Source of the DNA: Candidatus Sulfidibacterium hydrothermale
Lineage (GTDB): Bacteria; Bacteroidota; Bacteroidia; Bacteroidales; F082
Length of the DNA stretch: 64,000 nt
NCBI RefSeq assembly: GCF_020149915.1
Contig: NZ_CP083760.1
Span: 1,550,001-1,614,000 of the forward strand
Reading direction: 5' to 3'
Shown: positions 18,829 to 25,771 of the stretch, piece by piece
Layout of the letters: every line of letters starts with the position of its first letter
How positions within the stretch are numbered: the first letter of the stretch is position 1
Notes under the pieces: model-generated
Database searches by the model: none
What the model was told of the DNA's origin: nothing
The model's input: only the letters and a program-made list of their open reading frames with translations
Made by a program: the position numbers and the translations under genes

Positions 18829-19692
18829 CTACAGGTTTTTTTCTAACCAGGGCAGAAGTCGCCGGGCGGCTTTCTCGCCCGATTTAATAATGGCATCGGC
18901 CTGTTTAAAATCGGCCCAGGAAATATTTCCCATGTAGCAACGAATAACTTTATCCGCATTGCGGGTTTTGAGTTTGGTAAGGTGATAATTCCGGATGTTT
19001 TCGGCACGTTGCATGATGTCTATTCCGCTTTTTAACTCATCTTGACTTCGGATAGAACGGCTTACGTCTATCCCGATGATTAATTCATCTTTCTCTTTGG
19101 GAAGCGATGTGGTGGGAACGAGATTAGATACGCCGCCATCTACAAGCCAGTATTTCCCCCATTTTACCGGAGGAAGATAACCTGGAATAGATGAGCTGGC
19201 GCGAATGGCTAAGCGCAGGCTTCCTTTGCTGAGCACCACCTCTTTCCCTGAAATCAGGTCGCTGGTCATGGCCGAAAAAGGAATGGGAAGTTTTTCAATA
19301 GGATGATCCGGATAATGGTGGTAAATTTTCTCAACGAGTTCTTCTTCATAAATTCCCGGGTTAGCCAGCGTTTTAAAAAGTGAAAGTCCCACTTTAATTT
19401 TGCCCATTACGGCATAAACTTTACTTTTTATATCGATGGCGGTGTTATCCATCGCTGCGAAATCGTCAAAGTTGAATCCTTCAAAATCGGGGTGCTGAAT
19501 AAAATGACGGGCCAGTTCTTCTACGGCATCCGCATTTTCGTATAGTGCATAGGCGCCACCAACCATGGCACCCATGCTGCAGCCTGAGATTCGGGCAACC
19601 GGAATTTTTTCTTTTTCCATTACGCGCAAAAATCCAATGTGAGCCAGTCCGCGGGCACCGCCACCACCCAATGCAAGAGCCAGTTTTTTCAT
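18829..19692 (-). CDS. patatin-like phospholipase (RssA family)
   Basis: Predicted serine lipid acyl hydrolase. The 287 residues from the ATG at 19692 show the oxyanion motif ALGGGGARGLAHIG (residues 6-19), the nucleophile elbow GCSMG (Ser near residue 39) and the catalytic Asp in DGG (VDGGVSNLVPT). I chose 19692 rather than an in-frame start at 19770 because the ATG begins directly before the glycine-rich motif as in the family, and a promoter-like TATCTTTA lies at 19707-19714, inside the longer version. Cytoplasmic or membrane-associated; substrate unknown. Convergent with the LolA-like gene. Confidence 0.9.
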   Translation of the reverse strand: MKKLALALGGGGARGLAHIGFLRVMEKEKIPVARISGCSMGAMVGGAYALYENADAVEELARHFIQHPDFEGFNFDDFAAMDNTAIDIKSKVYAVMGKIKVGLSLFKTLANPGIYEEELVEKIYHHYPDHPIEKLPIPFSAMTSDLISGKEVVLSKGSLRLAIRASSSIPGYLPPVKWGKYWLVDGGVSNLVPTTSLPKEKDELIIGIDVSRSIRSQDELKSGIDIMQRAENIRNYHLTKLKTRNADKVIRCYMGNISWADFKQADAIIKSGEKAARRLLPWLEKNL

Positions 19693-19706
19693 GTTGAAAT
19701 TTTTGC

Positions 19707-19714
19707 TAAAGATA
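19707..19714 (-). promoter_or_regulatory. -7-like promoter element for the patatin gene
   Basis: TATCTTTA on the minus strand differs from TAnnTTTG only at the last base and lies 14 bp before the chosen ATG. Confidence 0.35.
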
Positions 19715-19857
19715 GGATAATTGTAAAATTTTCCGGGATATTTTTTGCCCTGTCGAGCGAAGCGAAACATCTTTGATGATGGCTTTTTTCTCCCTTCCTT
19801 GTTTGGGGCTCTGTTCAGACGGTGAATTTCCCGCCTTCATCTGCATTGATGTCTCCA

Positions 19858-19885
19858 CTTTTCAAGTCCTGTCCGACTTGAAAAG
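19858..19885. repeat. 11-bp inverted repeat CTTTTCAAGTC, copy 1
   Basis: CTTTTCAAGTC (19858-19868) and GACTTGAAAAG (19875-19885) around the loop CTGTCC. The identical stem with a different loop occurs at 53958-53985. No nearby T-run, so it is not a simple terminator. Confidence 0.7.
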
Positions 19886-19900
19886 AGACGCCTTTAAAGT

Positions 19901-19942
19901 ACTTCAAGTGTCTAAAGTTTGAAGTGCCTAAAGTGGGAAATC
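19901..19942 (+). repeat. direct repeat left of the IS110 element
   Basis: A 41-bp segment containing two tandem AAGT(G)CCTAAAGT-like words, repeated almost exactly at 21748-21788 on the other side of the insertion sequence. Function unknown; typical low-complexity intergenic repeat. Confidence 0.7.
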
Positions 19943-19982
19943 ACAAAAAGCAAAAAATCAAATTCAAAAAATCAACTTCTTT

Positions 19983-20090
19983 TGTCATGCTGAACGCAGT
20001 GAAGCATCTCTTTGAACAGCCGTGATTATATTTTTAGATCCTTCACTACGCTTCACTACGCTTCACTACGCTTCGCTCCGTTCAGGATGA
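19983..20090. repeat. REP-like palindromic element, the target of the IS110 insertion
   Basis: Left arm TGTCATGCTGAACGCAGTGAAG begins at 19984 (described to 20004) and right arm CTTCGCTCCGTTCAGGATGA ends at 20090; they are imperfect reverse complements. Between them CTTCACTACG is repeated three times in tandem (20041-20070). The right arm is interrupted by the insertion sequence and continues as CAGT after 21310, so the intact right arm read ...GTTCAGGATGACAG. Similar words appear in the array at 53300-53957 (CTCAACATGACA). Confidence 0.7.
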
Positions 20091-20096
20091 ACTGTG

Positions 20097-21068
20097 TTAA
20101 AAAGCAAATATTTTTTCATAATTTTCTTCGTATTTATTCAATTTTGTTCCAATAGCATAGGCCTGTCTTAACAACTTATTTGCAATTGCAATTTTTATAA
20201 CTCTTTCGGGCTTTCCTTTTTCTGATAATCTATCATAGAGTGCTATACATTGACTATTGTGTTTTTTTGCTGACCATGAACATAAATACAATAGCTTGCG
20301 TATATATCTGTTCCCCATTTTTGTAATGTGTCCTTTTCCGTTTATACTTGTCCCTGATGAAAATATCCTGGGAACCAACCCTACGTAAGAAGATAATCTC
20401 TTAGCATTGTCAAATTTTTGAAAGTTATTGGTAATTGCTATCAGGATGGCCGCTGTTTTTGGTCCAATACCCGGAATAGATGTCAGCGCATTAAATGTAT
20501 TGGCATAATGTATTTTTATTTTTTCAAGTATTCCGGCTTCCAGTTTAGCTATTTTCAGTTTAATCGTTTTTAACAATGCTCTTAACTCACGCATTACTTT
20601 CTTGTCGCAATCAGGAAACCGGGAAAATGCTTCCAGTTGATTATGAAGCATGGTTGCCTGTTTTTGCAAACCTTCAATGGCAGAATGAATTTGCTGAACC
20701 TGCATAATCACCGGCTCATCGGGTTGCCACAAAACGGGTTGTTCTGATTGGCCATATAAAGCGATCATCAGGGCATCTTTTTTATCCGTTTTGGCTTTTA
20801 CCATTCGCATTCTTACGAAGTGTTTAATCTGCAATGGATTAACTACGGATACTTTTACCCCTTGTTTAAAAAGAAACCGGGCTAAAAACAGATAATAAGG
20901 GCCTGTTGCTTCCATTACACAGAGATCCTCTTTATCAATAATCTTCATAAACTTTGTAAACCCTTTGGCATCATTACTGTATTTGAAAAAAGAGAACTTT
21001 TCATCTTTTTTTTGAAAAGCAACATCAAAAGTTAATTTTGATACATCAATTCCTATAACTTTGCACAT
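20097..21068 (-). CDS. IS110 family DEDD recombinase (transposase)
   Basis: RNA-guided recombinase of the IS110 family, 323 residues, full length. The N-terminal RuvC-like domain has the DEDD tetrad at Asp8 (IGIDVSK), Glu53 (VMEATGPY), Asp95 and Asp98 (KTDKKDA). A helical linker follows (about 110-180), then the Transposase_20 domain (about 185-290) with SIPGIGPKTAAILIA, and a conserved serine near residue 239 in the GTSINGKGHITKMGN segment, the position of the catalytic serine in the family. The start ATG at 21068 gives MCKVIGIDVS. Codon use is somewhat more AT-rich and lysine-rich than neighbours, consistent with recent arrival. Confidence 0.95.
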   Translation of the reverse strand: MCKVIGIDVSKLTFDVAFQKKDEKFSFFKYSNDAKGFTKFMKIIDKEDLCVMEATGPYYLFLARFLFKQGVKVSVVNPLQIKHFVRMRMVKAKTDKKDALMIALYGQSEQPVLWQPDEPVIMQVQQIHSAIEGLQKQATMLHNQLEAFSRFPDCDKKVMRELRALLKTIKLKIAKLEAGILEKIKIHYANTFNALTSIPGIGPKTAAILIAITNNFQKFDNAKRLSSYVGLVPRIFSSGTSINGKGHITKMGNRYIRKLLYLCSWSAKKHNSQCIALYDRLSEKGKPERVIKIAIANKLLRQAYAIGTKLNKYEENYEKIFAF

Positions 21069-21075
21069 GACAAGA

Positions 21076-21243
21076 TGTTTTTATCAGAAGGGATTCTACT
21101 TTGTCTTTTCAATCCTAAATACAGGCTTTCATGCCTAACGAACTGTTCAAGATTGAGTAGAAAGGAGAAAGGGACTATCATCCTGAACGGGCTTTTTTAG
21201 CCTAATGACAACCATTAGTCTTTATCTTTCTCCTTTTTCTCTT
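21076..21243 (-). ncRNA. predicted bridge RNA of the IS110 element
   Basis: Read on the minus strand, 5' to 3'. Target loop: stem GGAGAAAG (21233-21226) with CTTTCTCC (21171-21164), then GACTA with TAGTC, an open internal loop, and a small hairpin AGGCT/AGCCC. The left loop strand carries TGTCAT (21210-21205) and the right strand GTTCAGGATGA (21188-21178); both match the reconstructed target TGTCATCCTGAAC. Donor loop: stem CTACTCAATC with GATTGA...AGTAG and hairpin AGGC/GCCT. Its left strand has ACAGTTC (21146-21140), identical to the element's right end; its right strand has TAGGAT (21117-21112), complementary to the left end. Exact 5' and 3' ends are estimates. Confidence 0.75.
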
Positions 21244-21545
21244 CTGATTGGTTAATAATTTTCAAACTTAACACTTCCTGTAATTATTTCTTTTTGCAAA
21301 CATAGGATGACAGTAAAAGCGTGGTTAAAATACTGAAAATAAATAATTAACCATTCGCCATTCACTATTCACCATTCATCACTCAACATTTATTGTTCAT
21401 CCTTCCCAATGACCAGTGATTCTTTTTACCACAAAGTCTCACAAAGGACATCACAAAGGAGCTCCAAGGAAATGTAACAAATCTCATCCCGTTTATCATT
21501 CATCATTTAAACGATGAATTTCACCATAAGATGTAGTGTAATGGA

Positions 21546-21686
21546 GTCCCGTAGGGACGACTTATTACCATTGACGCTGAATTTATTCAGAGGATGGTAT
21601 TCAACCCCTTTGGGGTTATGCTTTTTTGATGGGTTTATTTCCCTGCACTTCGTACAGGGTTATTGATGTTTAATCCCTTCGGGATT
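21546..21686 (+). repeat. cluster of small GC hairpins, copy A
   Basis: Four short perfect hairpins in a row: GTCCC-gta-GGGAC (21546-21558), AACCCC-ttt-GGGGTT (21603-21617), CCCTG...CAGGG (21641-21659) and AATCCC-ttc-GGGATT (21672-21686). The second and fourth recur, with a different middle hairpin, at 39450-39532. No T-runs follow, so they are not ordinary terminators. The rest of the gap 21311-21936 holds only low-complexity CATTCACCATTC-like sequence and the direct repeat at 21748; I see no gene in it. Confidence 0.7.
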
Positions 21687-21747
21687 AGTTATAAACGAGA
21701 TGTGTATTCTGCTAACTTTAAGTGCTTCATACTTCACATTTTAAGTG

Positions 21748-21788
21748 CTTCAAGTGCCTAAAGTTTGAAGTGCCTAAAGTGGGAAATC
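21748..21788 (+). repeat. direct repeat right of the IS110 element
   Basis: Near-identical partner of 19901-19942 (one substitution over the shared 41 bp). The pair brackets the insertion sequence and the hairpin cluster and could mediate deletion by recombination. Confidence 0.65.
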
Positions 21789-21936
21789 CCAAAAAACAAA
21801 AAAACAAATCGCAAACGAAATTCCAAAAAAACAAATCCCAAAAATCTTACTACTTTAAGTACTTCACACTTCAAATTTTAAGTACTTCAACGGGTTTTCC
21901 TTGTCGAGAAAACAAAATACCTTTCAACAAAAAATG

Positions 21937-23175
21937 TCAATCTTGTTTTAGCCTGACCAATGGAAAAAGCAGCAGTAAAAAAAGCGTTCCGGCCAGAATT
22001 CCTGTTCCGGGGCCACCAAGTTGTGCTCCCCAGCCAATCAACAGGGCAATAACAGCAGCAAAGAGAGATTGAGCCTGCGTTTGTATGGATAGAACCGATG
22101 CGGCAGCTTTTTTATCCGATTCTTCTGTCACAAAAGCTACGCCGATGGGCTTGCGCAGGTTTTCGTTCAACATAATCAGGACAAAACTGAGAATGGATAA
22201 GAAAAACCAGTGATTCAGGTAGAAAAAACCAGCCAGAATTCCCGGAATAACTCCTGCAAGCAAAGTGATGTTCATGGGGCGGCTGTAATGGGAGAATCGC
22301 TGAAGAAACCGGCCCGAATACCGCGATGTAGCAGCAGTAAGCAAATAAAGAATAAAATAAATGAATCCCACCAGGAGCGCACTTTTTTGCTTGTCTTGCA
22401 AGGTTAAAAAGAGAGGAACCGATACGGCAAAACTGACAATTGCCGGCTGGATGTAATCTTTTACTGCTTTATAATATCCTGTGTGTAATGACAGATTGGT
22501 CAGGATCCGTAACAGGTCGAAGTGCTTGAAACTGGTTGTCACCGCTAGCCAGATTTCTTTAAAACGTTGCTGGAACTGGTTTTTTGTATGAGGAGAAAGT
22601 TCTCCGTCGAGAGATGCCGGATAACTCCAGATCAAAAGCATGTCAAGGAAATAAGGAATTACCGAAAGGGCAAAAATAATTCGGTAGCTTCCGGAATAAA
22701 AAACCATGATCCCTGCACTTAGTGAAGCAATTGCCGATCCGGTTTGCGACCAGGAGCGGGTATGCCCGTAATAATTGGCTTTTTGGTTTTTTAACCCTCT
22801 TTGGGTTAAGTATTGAAAGATCATGGCTTTATGTATGCCTGACCGGAAAGCATCAGCCAGTGCAAAAAGAATCATTCCCAGTAATAGTAATCCGTAATGG
22901 TTCGAAAAATAAAAGGTGATAAAAGAAAGAATGTAAACCAAAAAAGAAGCGATCAACGTTCGTTTTCTTCCTAAGGCATCAGCAACCAGTCCGCCCGGAA
23001 TCTCAAAAAACATAATGGTTATTTCGCGTACGGAATATAAAACGCCGATTTTTAAGTAATCAACTCCTTTCTCAAGAAAGAACAGAATGAGAAAAGCTTC
23101 ATAAAAACGCAGGTTCTTTAAGAAACCGTACAGCCCGAATTTATAATACTGGATATTTTTCTCAATCTTCTGCAT
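21937..23175 (-). CDS. MFS transporter
   Basis: Major facilitator superfamily carrier of 412 residues with about twelve membrane helices. The loop between helices 2 and 3 holds the family motif variant GGLVADALGRKRTLIASF (residues about 61-78). The N-terminus (KFGLYGFLKNLRFYEAFLILFF) resembles a Bacteroidota/Firmicutes group often annotated as generic MFS or tetracycline-like exporters, but the substrate cannot be predicted. The ATG at 23175 is preceded by a weak TACTTTCG -7-like element. Divergent from the small membrane-protein gene at 23236. Confidence 0.88.
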   Translation of the reverse strand: MQKIEKNIQYYKFGLYGFLKNLRFYEAFLILFFLEKGVDYLKIGVLYSVREITIMFFEIPGGLVADALGRKRTLIASFLVYILSFITFYFSNHYGLLLLGMILFALADAFRSGIHKAMIFQYLTQRGLKNQKANYYGHTRSWSQTGSAIASLSAGIMVFYSGSYRIIFALSVIPYFLDMLLIWSYPASLDGELSPHTKNQFQQRFKEIWLAVTTSFKHFDLLRILTNLSLHTGYYKAVKDYIQPAIVSFAVSVPLFLTLQDKQKSALLVGFIYFILYLLTAATSRYSGRFLQRFSHYSRPMNITLLAGVIPGILAGFFYLNHWFFLSILSFVLIMLNENLRKPIGVAFVTEESDKKAAASVLSIQTQAQSLFAAVIALLIGWGAQLGGPGTGILAGTLFLLLLFPLVRLKQD

Positions 23176-23235
23176 AACAGAGCGAAAGTAATGAATTCTT
23201 TAAACGGACAGGAATTGAGCTTTTGAAAAAAGGAA

Positions 23236-23880
23236 ATGAATATGAAGTCAACTTTCTGTGTTCGAAAATTTTATACCTTAGCATTTTCAGGATATAAAAC
23301 GAATTCAATGAAAAAGTTTTTTGGAAAATACCTGTGGGTGCTTTCCCGCCCGTGGGGAATTACGCTGCTGGTTATTCTGCAAGGATTGTTCATGGCCGCT
23401 TTTCATGGCCTGTTCCCGTTTAGTGTGGAAAAAATAGAAAAAGTTTCGGGTGGCTTTGGAATTCCTGATGCCCGTATCTATTATTCTTTTACGCAGTTAC
23501 AGGAGATATTTCAACACTACGGAGATGCCGGCCGGCATCTCTACCTGAAACTACAGTGGATTGATATGTTTTACCCGCTGGTTTATGCGTCTCTTTTTTC
23601 AGTACTTCTCTATTTGGTATTTAACCGTACCCGTTTATACAAATTGGTAGTTCTGCCGTTTGTTGCTGCTGCTTTTGATTATGCAGAGAATATCCTTTTA
23701 CGCATCAGTCTCCACTCTTTTCCGCACATGTCTCCTACGGTCGTGCACATTTCAGGAGTTATCACGTACATGAAATGGCTTTTGTTGTTTTTTGCTTTTT
23801 TCCTGTTGATTTTCGGCGTTGTTTGGAAAACAATCCGATATTTCCGTAACCGGAGAAAAAGCAAAGAGGGACAAGGCTAA
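23236..23880 (+). CDS. predicted four-helix inner-membrane protein, function unknown
   Basis: I do not recognise this family. The protein is about 214 residues from the ATG at 23236, or 190 from the ATG at 23308 (MKKFFGKYLWVLSRPWGI), which looks like a more natural N-terminus for a membrane protein. Four hydrophobic helices are visible: ITLLVILQGLFMAAFHGLF, MFYPLVYASLFSVLLYLVF, LVVLPFVAAAFDYAENILL and MKWLLLFFAFFLLIFGVVW, ending in a basic tail. The conserved-looking D-Y-A-E in helix 3 is notable. Its 3' end overlaps the convergent lipoprotein gene by 4 bp. Confidence 0.75.
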   Translation: MNMKSTFCVRKFYTLAFSGYKTNSMKKFFGKYLWVLSRPWGITLLVILQGLFMAAFHGLFPFSVEKIEKVSGGFGIPDARIYYSFTQLQEIFQHYGDAGRHLYLKLQWIDMFYPLVYASLFSVLLYLVFNRTRLYKLVVLPFVAAAFDYAENILLRISLHSFPHMSPTVVHISGVITYMKWLLLFFAFFLLIFGVVWKTIRYFRNRRKSKEGQG

Positions 23881-24551
23881 TTCTGAATTAACGAAGAACC
23901 GATAAGGCTGTAACTCGAAGTTTCACCGTTTACTGACCGGGTCCATTTGATAAGTCCGTAATTCTTAGCAAAATAAAACTGGTAATTTACAGTGTCCGAT
24001 GTCCCTTCCGTTTTCAGTACCTGTGTGTGATAAACATCGTTATAGGTAAAGCCTTTTACGGAATAGTTATCCAGCTTTTCAATATTGGTGTAAAACCCGG
24101 GATTATCTCCCAGCAGCTGTTCTACTCCCATGGGGTAACCCGGAGCAAAAGCAAGCAAATAATTACCGTCTTTGAAAAATAACCAATACATATCCCTCAT
24201 GGTTCCGTCGTCTCCGGTAGTGGGATTGCCGGCAGTAATGGAACCTTTGACCATTGGCAGGTTTTCCGTGGTGTCAAAATCCATATCTACCACATCAAAA
24301 CTGTAAGGACCGGCTACGTTGTCCGGGCTGTGAAAAGCAATATAATCCTGTACGTCTGATACTTTCAGCGTATCTTCAGTTCCTGTAGTGTCGTTCATGT
24401 AGATCCAGTAGCTGTTTTCATTATACAGACAGTACTGTTTGAATTCGTCACTGATTTTATAATAAGGATCTGTGCTTTTTGTGCTGCAGGCTCCTAGAAC
24501 AAACAAAACCGCGATTACGGCTATAAGAACGACTTTTTTAAAATACTCCAT
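23877..24551 (-). CDS. hypothetical lipoprotein
   Basis: A 224-residue secreted lipoprotein: signal peptide MEYFKKVVLIAVIAVLFVLG followed by a lipobox ending at Cys22 (LGAC), then Ser-Thr-Lys. The mature part is beta-rich and acidic with repeated YWLF/YWIY aromatic motifs (SYWIYMNDTTG, DMYWLFFKDGNYLL). I do not recognise the family. Residue +2 after the cysteine is serine. Divergent from aroC, with overlapping promoters in the 84-bp gap. Confidence 0.8.
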   Translation of the reverse strand: MEYFKKVVLIAVIAVLFVLGACSTKSTDPYYKISDEFKQYCLYNENSYWIYMNDTTGTEDTLKVSDVQDYIAFHSPDNVAGPYSFDVVDMDFDTTENLPMVKGSITAGNPTTGDDGTMRDMYWLFFKDGNYLLAFAPGYPMGVEQLLGDNPGFYTNIEKLDNYSVKGFTYNDVYHTQVLKTEGTSDTVNYQFYFAKNYGLIKWTRSVNGETSSYSLIGSSLIQN

Positions 24552-24603
24552 CTCTTTTTTCCTTTGATTTTGGTTAAAACAAAATGCTTAAACATTTTTA
24601 TTT

Positions 24604-24619
24604 TACTTTTACAAAATTA
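24604..24619. promoter_or_regulatory. overlapping divergent promoter elements (lipoprotein gene and aroC)
   Basis: TACTTTTA at 24604-24611 on the plus strand (one mismatch to TAnnTTTG, 25 bp before aroC) abuts TAATTTTG at 24619-24612 on the minus strand (exact match, 61 bp before the lipoprotein ATG). The two polymerase sites would compete. Confidence 0.4.
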
Positions 24620-24635
24620 ATACAATAAAACGGAA

Positions 24636-25715
24636 ATGGCAGGGAATTGTTTTGGAAAAATTTTAAAATTGATCAGTTTTGGAGAGTCGCATGGGAAAGC
24701 CGTTGGCGGAGTGATAGATGGCTTTCCGGCAGGAGTGACCATTGACCCCGATTTTATTCAGAAAGAGCTAAACCGTCGTCGTCCGGGACAGTCAAAATGG
24801 GTTTCTCCGAGGCAGGAAGAAGACCGTTTGGAGATTTTATCGGGAGTTTTCGAAGGGAAATCCACCGGAACGCCCATCGGTTTTTTGGTTTGGAACAAAG
24901 ACCATCATTCGGCAGATTATAGCCACATAAAAGATGCTTACCGGCCTTCGCATGCCGATTTTACTTATGATCAGAAATATGGTTTTCGTGATTACCGGGG
25001 CGGTGGTCGTTCATCAGCCCGAGAAACCATTGCCCGCGTGGCCGCCGGTGCTTTTGCCAAATTACTTCTCCGCCATGCCGGAATAGAAATATCGGCTTAT
25101 GTTCACAGCGTAGGAGAGGTGGCTATGCCGGAAGAACCTGACCGGGTTGACCCGGCGCTGACCGAAGCCTCGCCCATGCGCTGTCCGGATAAAGCTACCA
25201 CTGAAAGAATGATTGAACTTGTGGAGCAGACGGCAAAGGAGGGAGATACTTTGGGCGGAACCATTGTTGGTTTTGTTCATCATGTTCCGGCCGGATTGGG
25301 TGAACCTGTTTTTGATAAGCTCCATGCCGATTTGGGAAAGGCTATGCTGAGTATTAATGCCGTAAAAGGATTTGAAATCGGTTCCGGTTTTGCCGCTGCC
25401 CGCATGAAAGGTTCCGAACACAACGATTTATTTGAAAAAAGAGGGGAAGAAATCACTACAAAAACCAATTTTTCCGGTGGGGTGCAGGGGGGAATTTCCA
25501 ATGGAAATACAATTCGTTTTAAAGTGGCTTTTAAACCCATTGCTACTTTGATGAAATCCCAGCCTTCGGTGGATAAAGATGGAAATGAGATCGTTCTCGA
25601 AGGAAAAGGGCGGCATGATGTAACTGTGGTCCCTCGTGCAGTGCCTATTGTGGAAGCTATGGCTGCTTTGGTTTTGGCCGACCATTGGCTGCAAAACCGT
25701 CTTTCGCAAATTTAA
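24636..25715 (+). CDS. aroC: chorismate synthase AroC
   Basis: Final shikimate-pathway enzyme, FMN-dependent 1,4-elimination of phosphate from EPSP to give chorismate. The 359 residues contain the N-terminal [21 protein letters not shown] signature, [14 protein letters not shown], the FMN/EPSP-binding [11 protein letters not shown] block and the C-terminal [18 protein letters not shown] block. Length is normal. Bacterial orthologues need reduced FMN supplied separately. It has no other aro genes next to it; the divergent lipoprotein and the downstream porin are unrelated. Confidence 0.97.
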   Translation: MAGNCFGKILKLISFGESHGKAVGGVIDGFPAGVTIDPDFIQKELNRRRPGQSKWVSPRQEEDRLEILSGVFEGKSTGTPIGFLVWNKDHHSADYSHIKDAYRPSHADFTYDQKYGFRDYRGGGRSSARETIARVAAGAFAKLLLRHAGIEISAYVHSVGEVAMPEEPDRVDPALTEASPMRCPDKATTERMIELVEQTAKEGDTLGGTIVGFVHHVPAGLGEPVFDKLHADLGKAMLSINAVKGFEIGSGFAAARMKGSEHNDLFEKRGEEITTKTNFSGGVQGGISNGNTIRFKVAFKPIATLMKSQPSVDKDGNEIVLEGKGRHDVTVVPRAVPIVEAMAALVLADHWLQNRLSQI

Positions 25716-25739
25716 ACCTGATTTTAACATCCTTTTCCC

Positions 25740-25747
25740 TAATTTTG
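25740..25747 (+). promoter_or_regulatory. Bacteroidota -7 promoter element for the porin gene
   Basis: TAATTTTG, an exact TAnnTTTG match between the aroC stop and the porin start; it lies inside the longer possible reading frame and argues against it. Confidence 0.45.
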
Positions 25748-25771
25748 TCTGTTGAATTAAACAAACTGGTT

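Larger units (their letters stand above)
20084..21310 (-). mobile_element. complete IS110-family insertion sequence, about 1220 bp
   Basis: The element lies between two copies of AGGATGA (20084-20090 and 21304-21310), which are the bases common to target and element ends. It has no terminal inverted repeats, as usual for IS110. It carries one intact DEDD transposase on the minus strand ending 6 bp from the right boundary, and a 235-bp non-coding left end upstream of the transposase that folds as a bridge RNA. It is inserted in a REP-like palindrome. The reading frame is undamaged, and guide and flank sequences agree, so the insertion is probably recent and the element may be active (inference). 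Confidence 0.9.

Noticed and set aside
18829-19770. Longer patatin reading frame starting at 19770
   Set aside because: The added 26 residues are not family-like and a -7-like promoter lies inside them; the ATG at 19692 starts just before the glycine-rich motif.
20084-21310. AGGATGA copies as a target-site duplication made by staggered cutting
   Set aside because: IS110 elements recombine at a short core shared by donor and target; the shared heptamer also matches the guide strands, so it is better read as core homology.
25685-25771. Porin start at TTG 25685 within aroC
   Set aside because: It would lie upstream of the TAATTTTG promoter and the signal peptide begins at the GTG at 25772.
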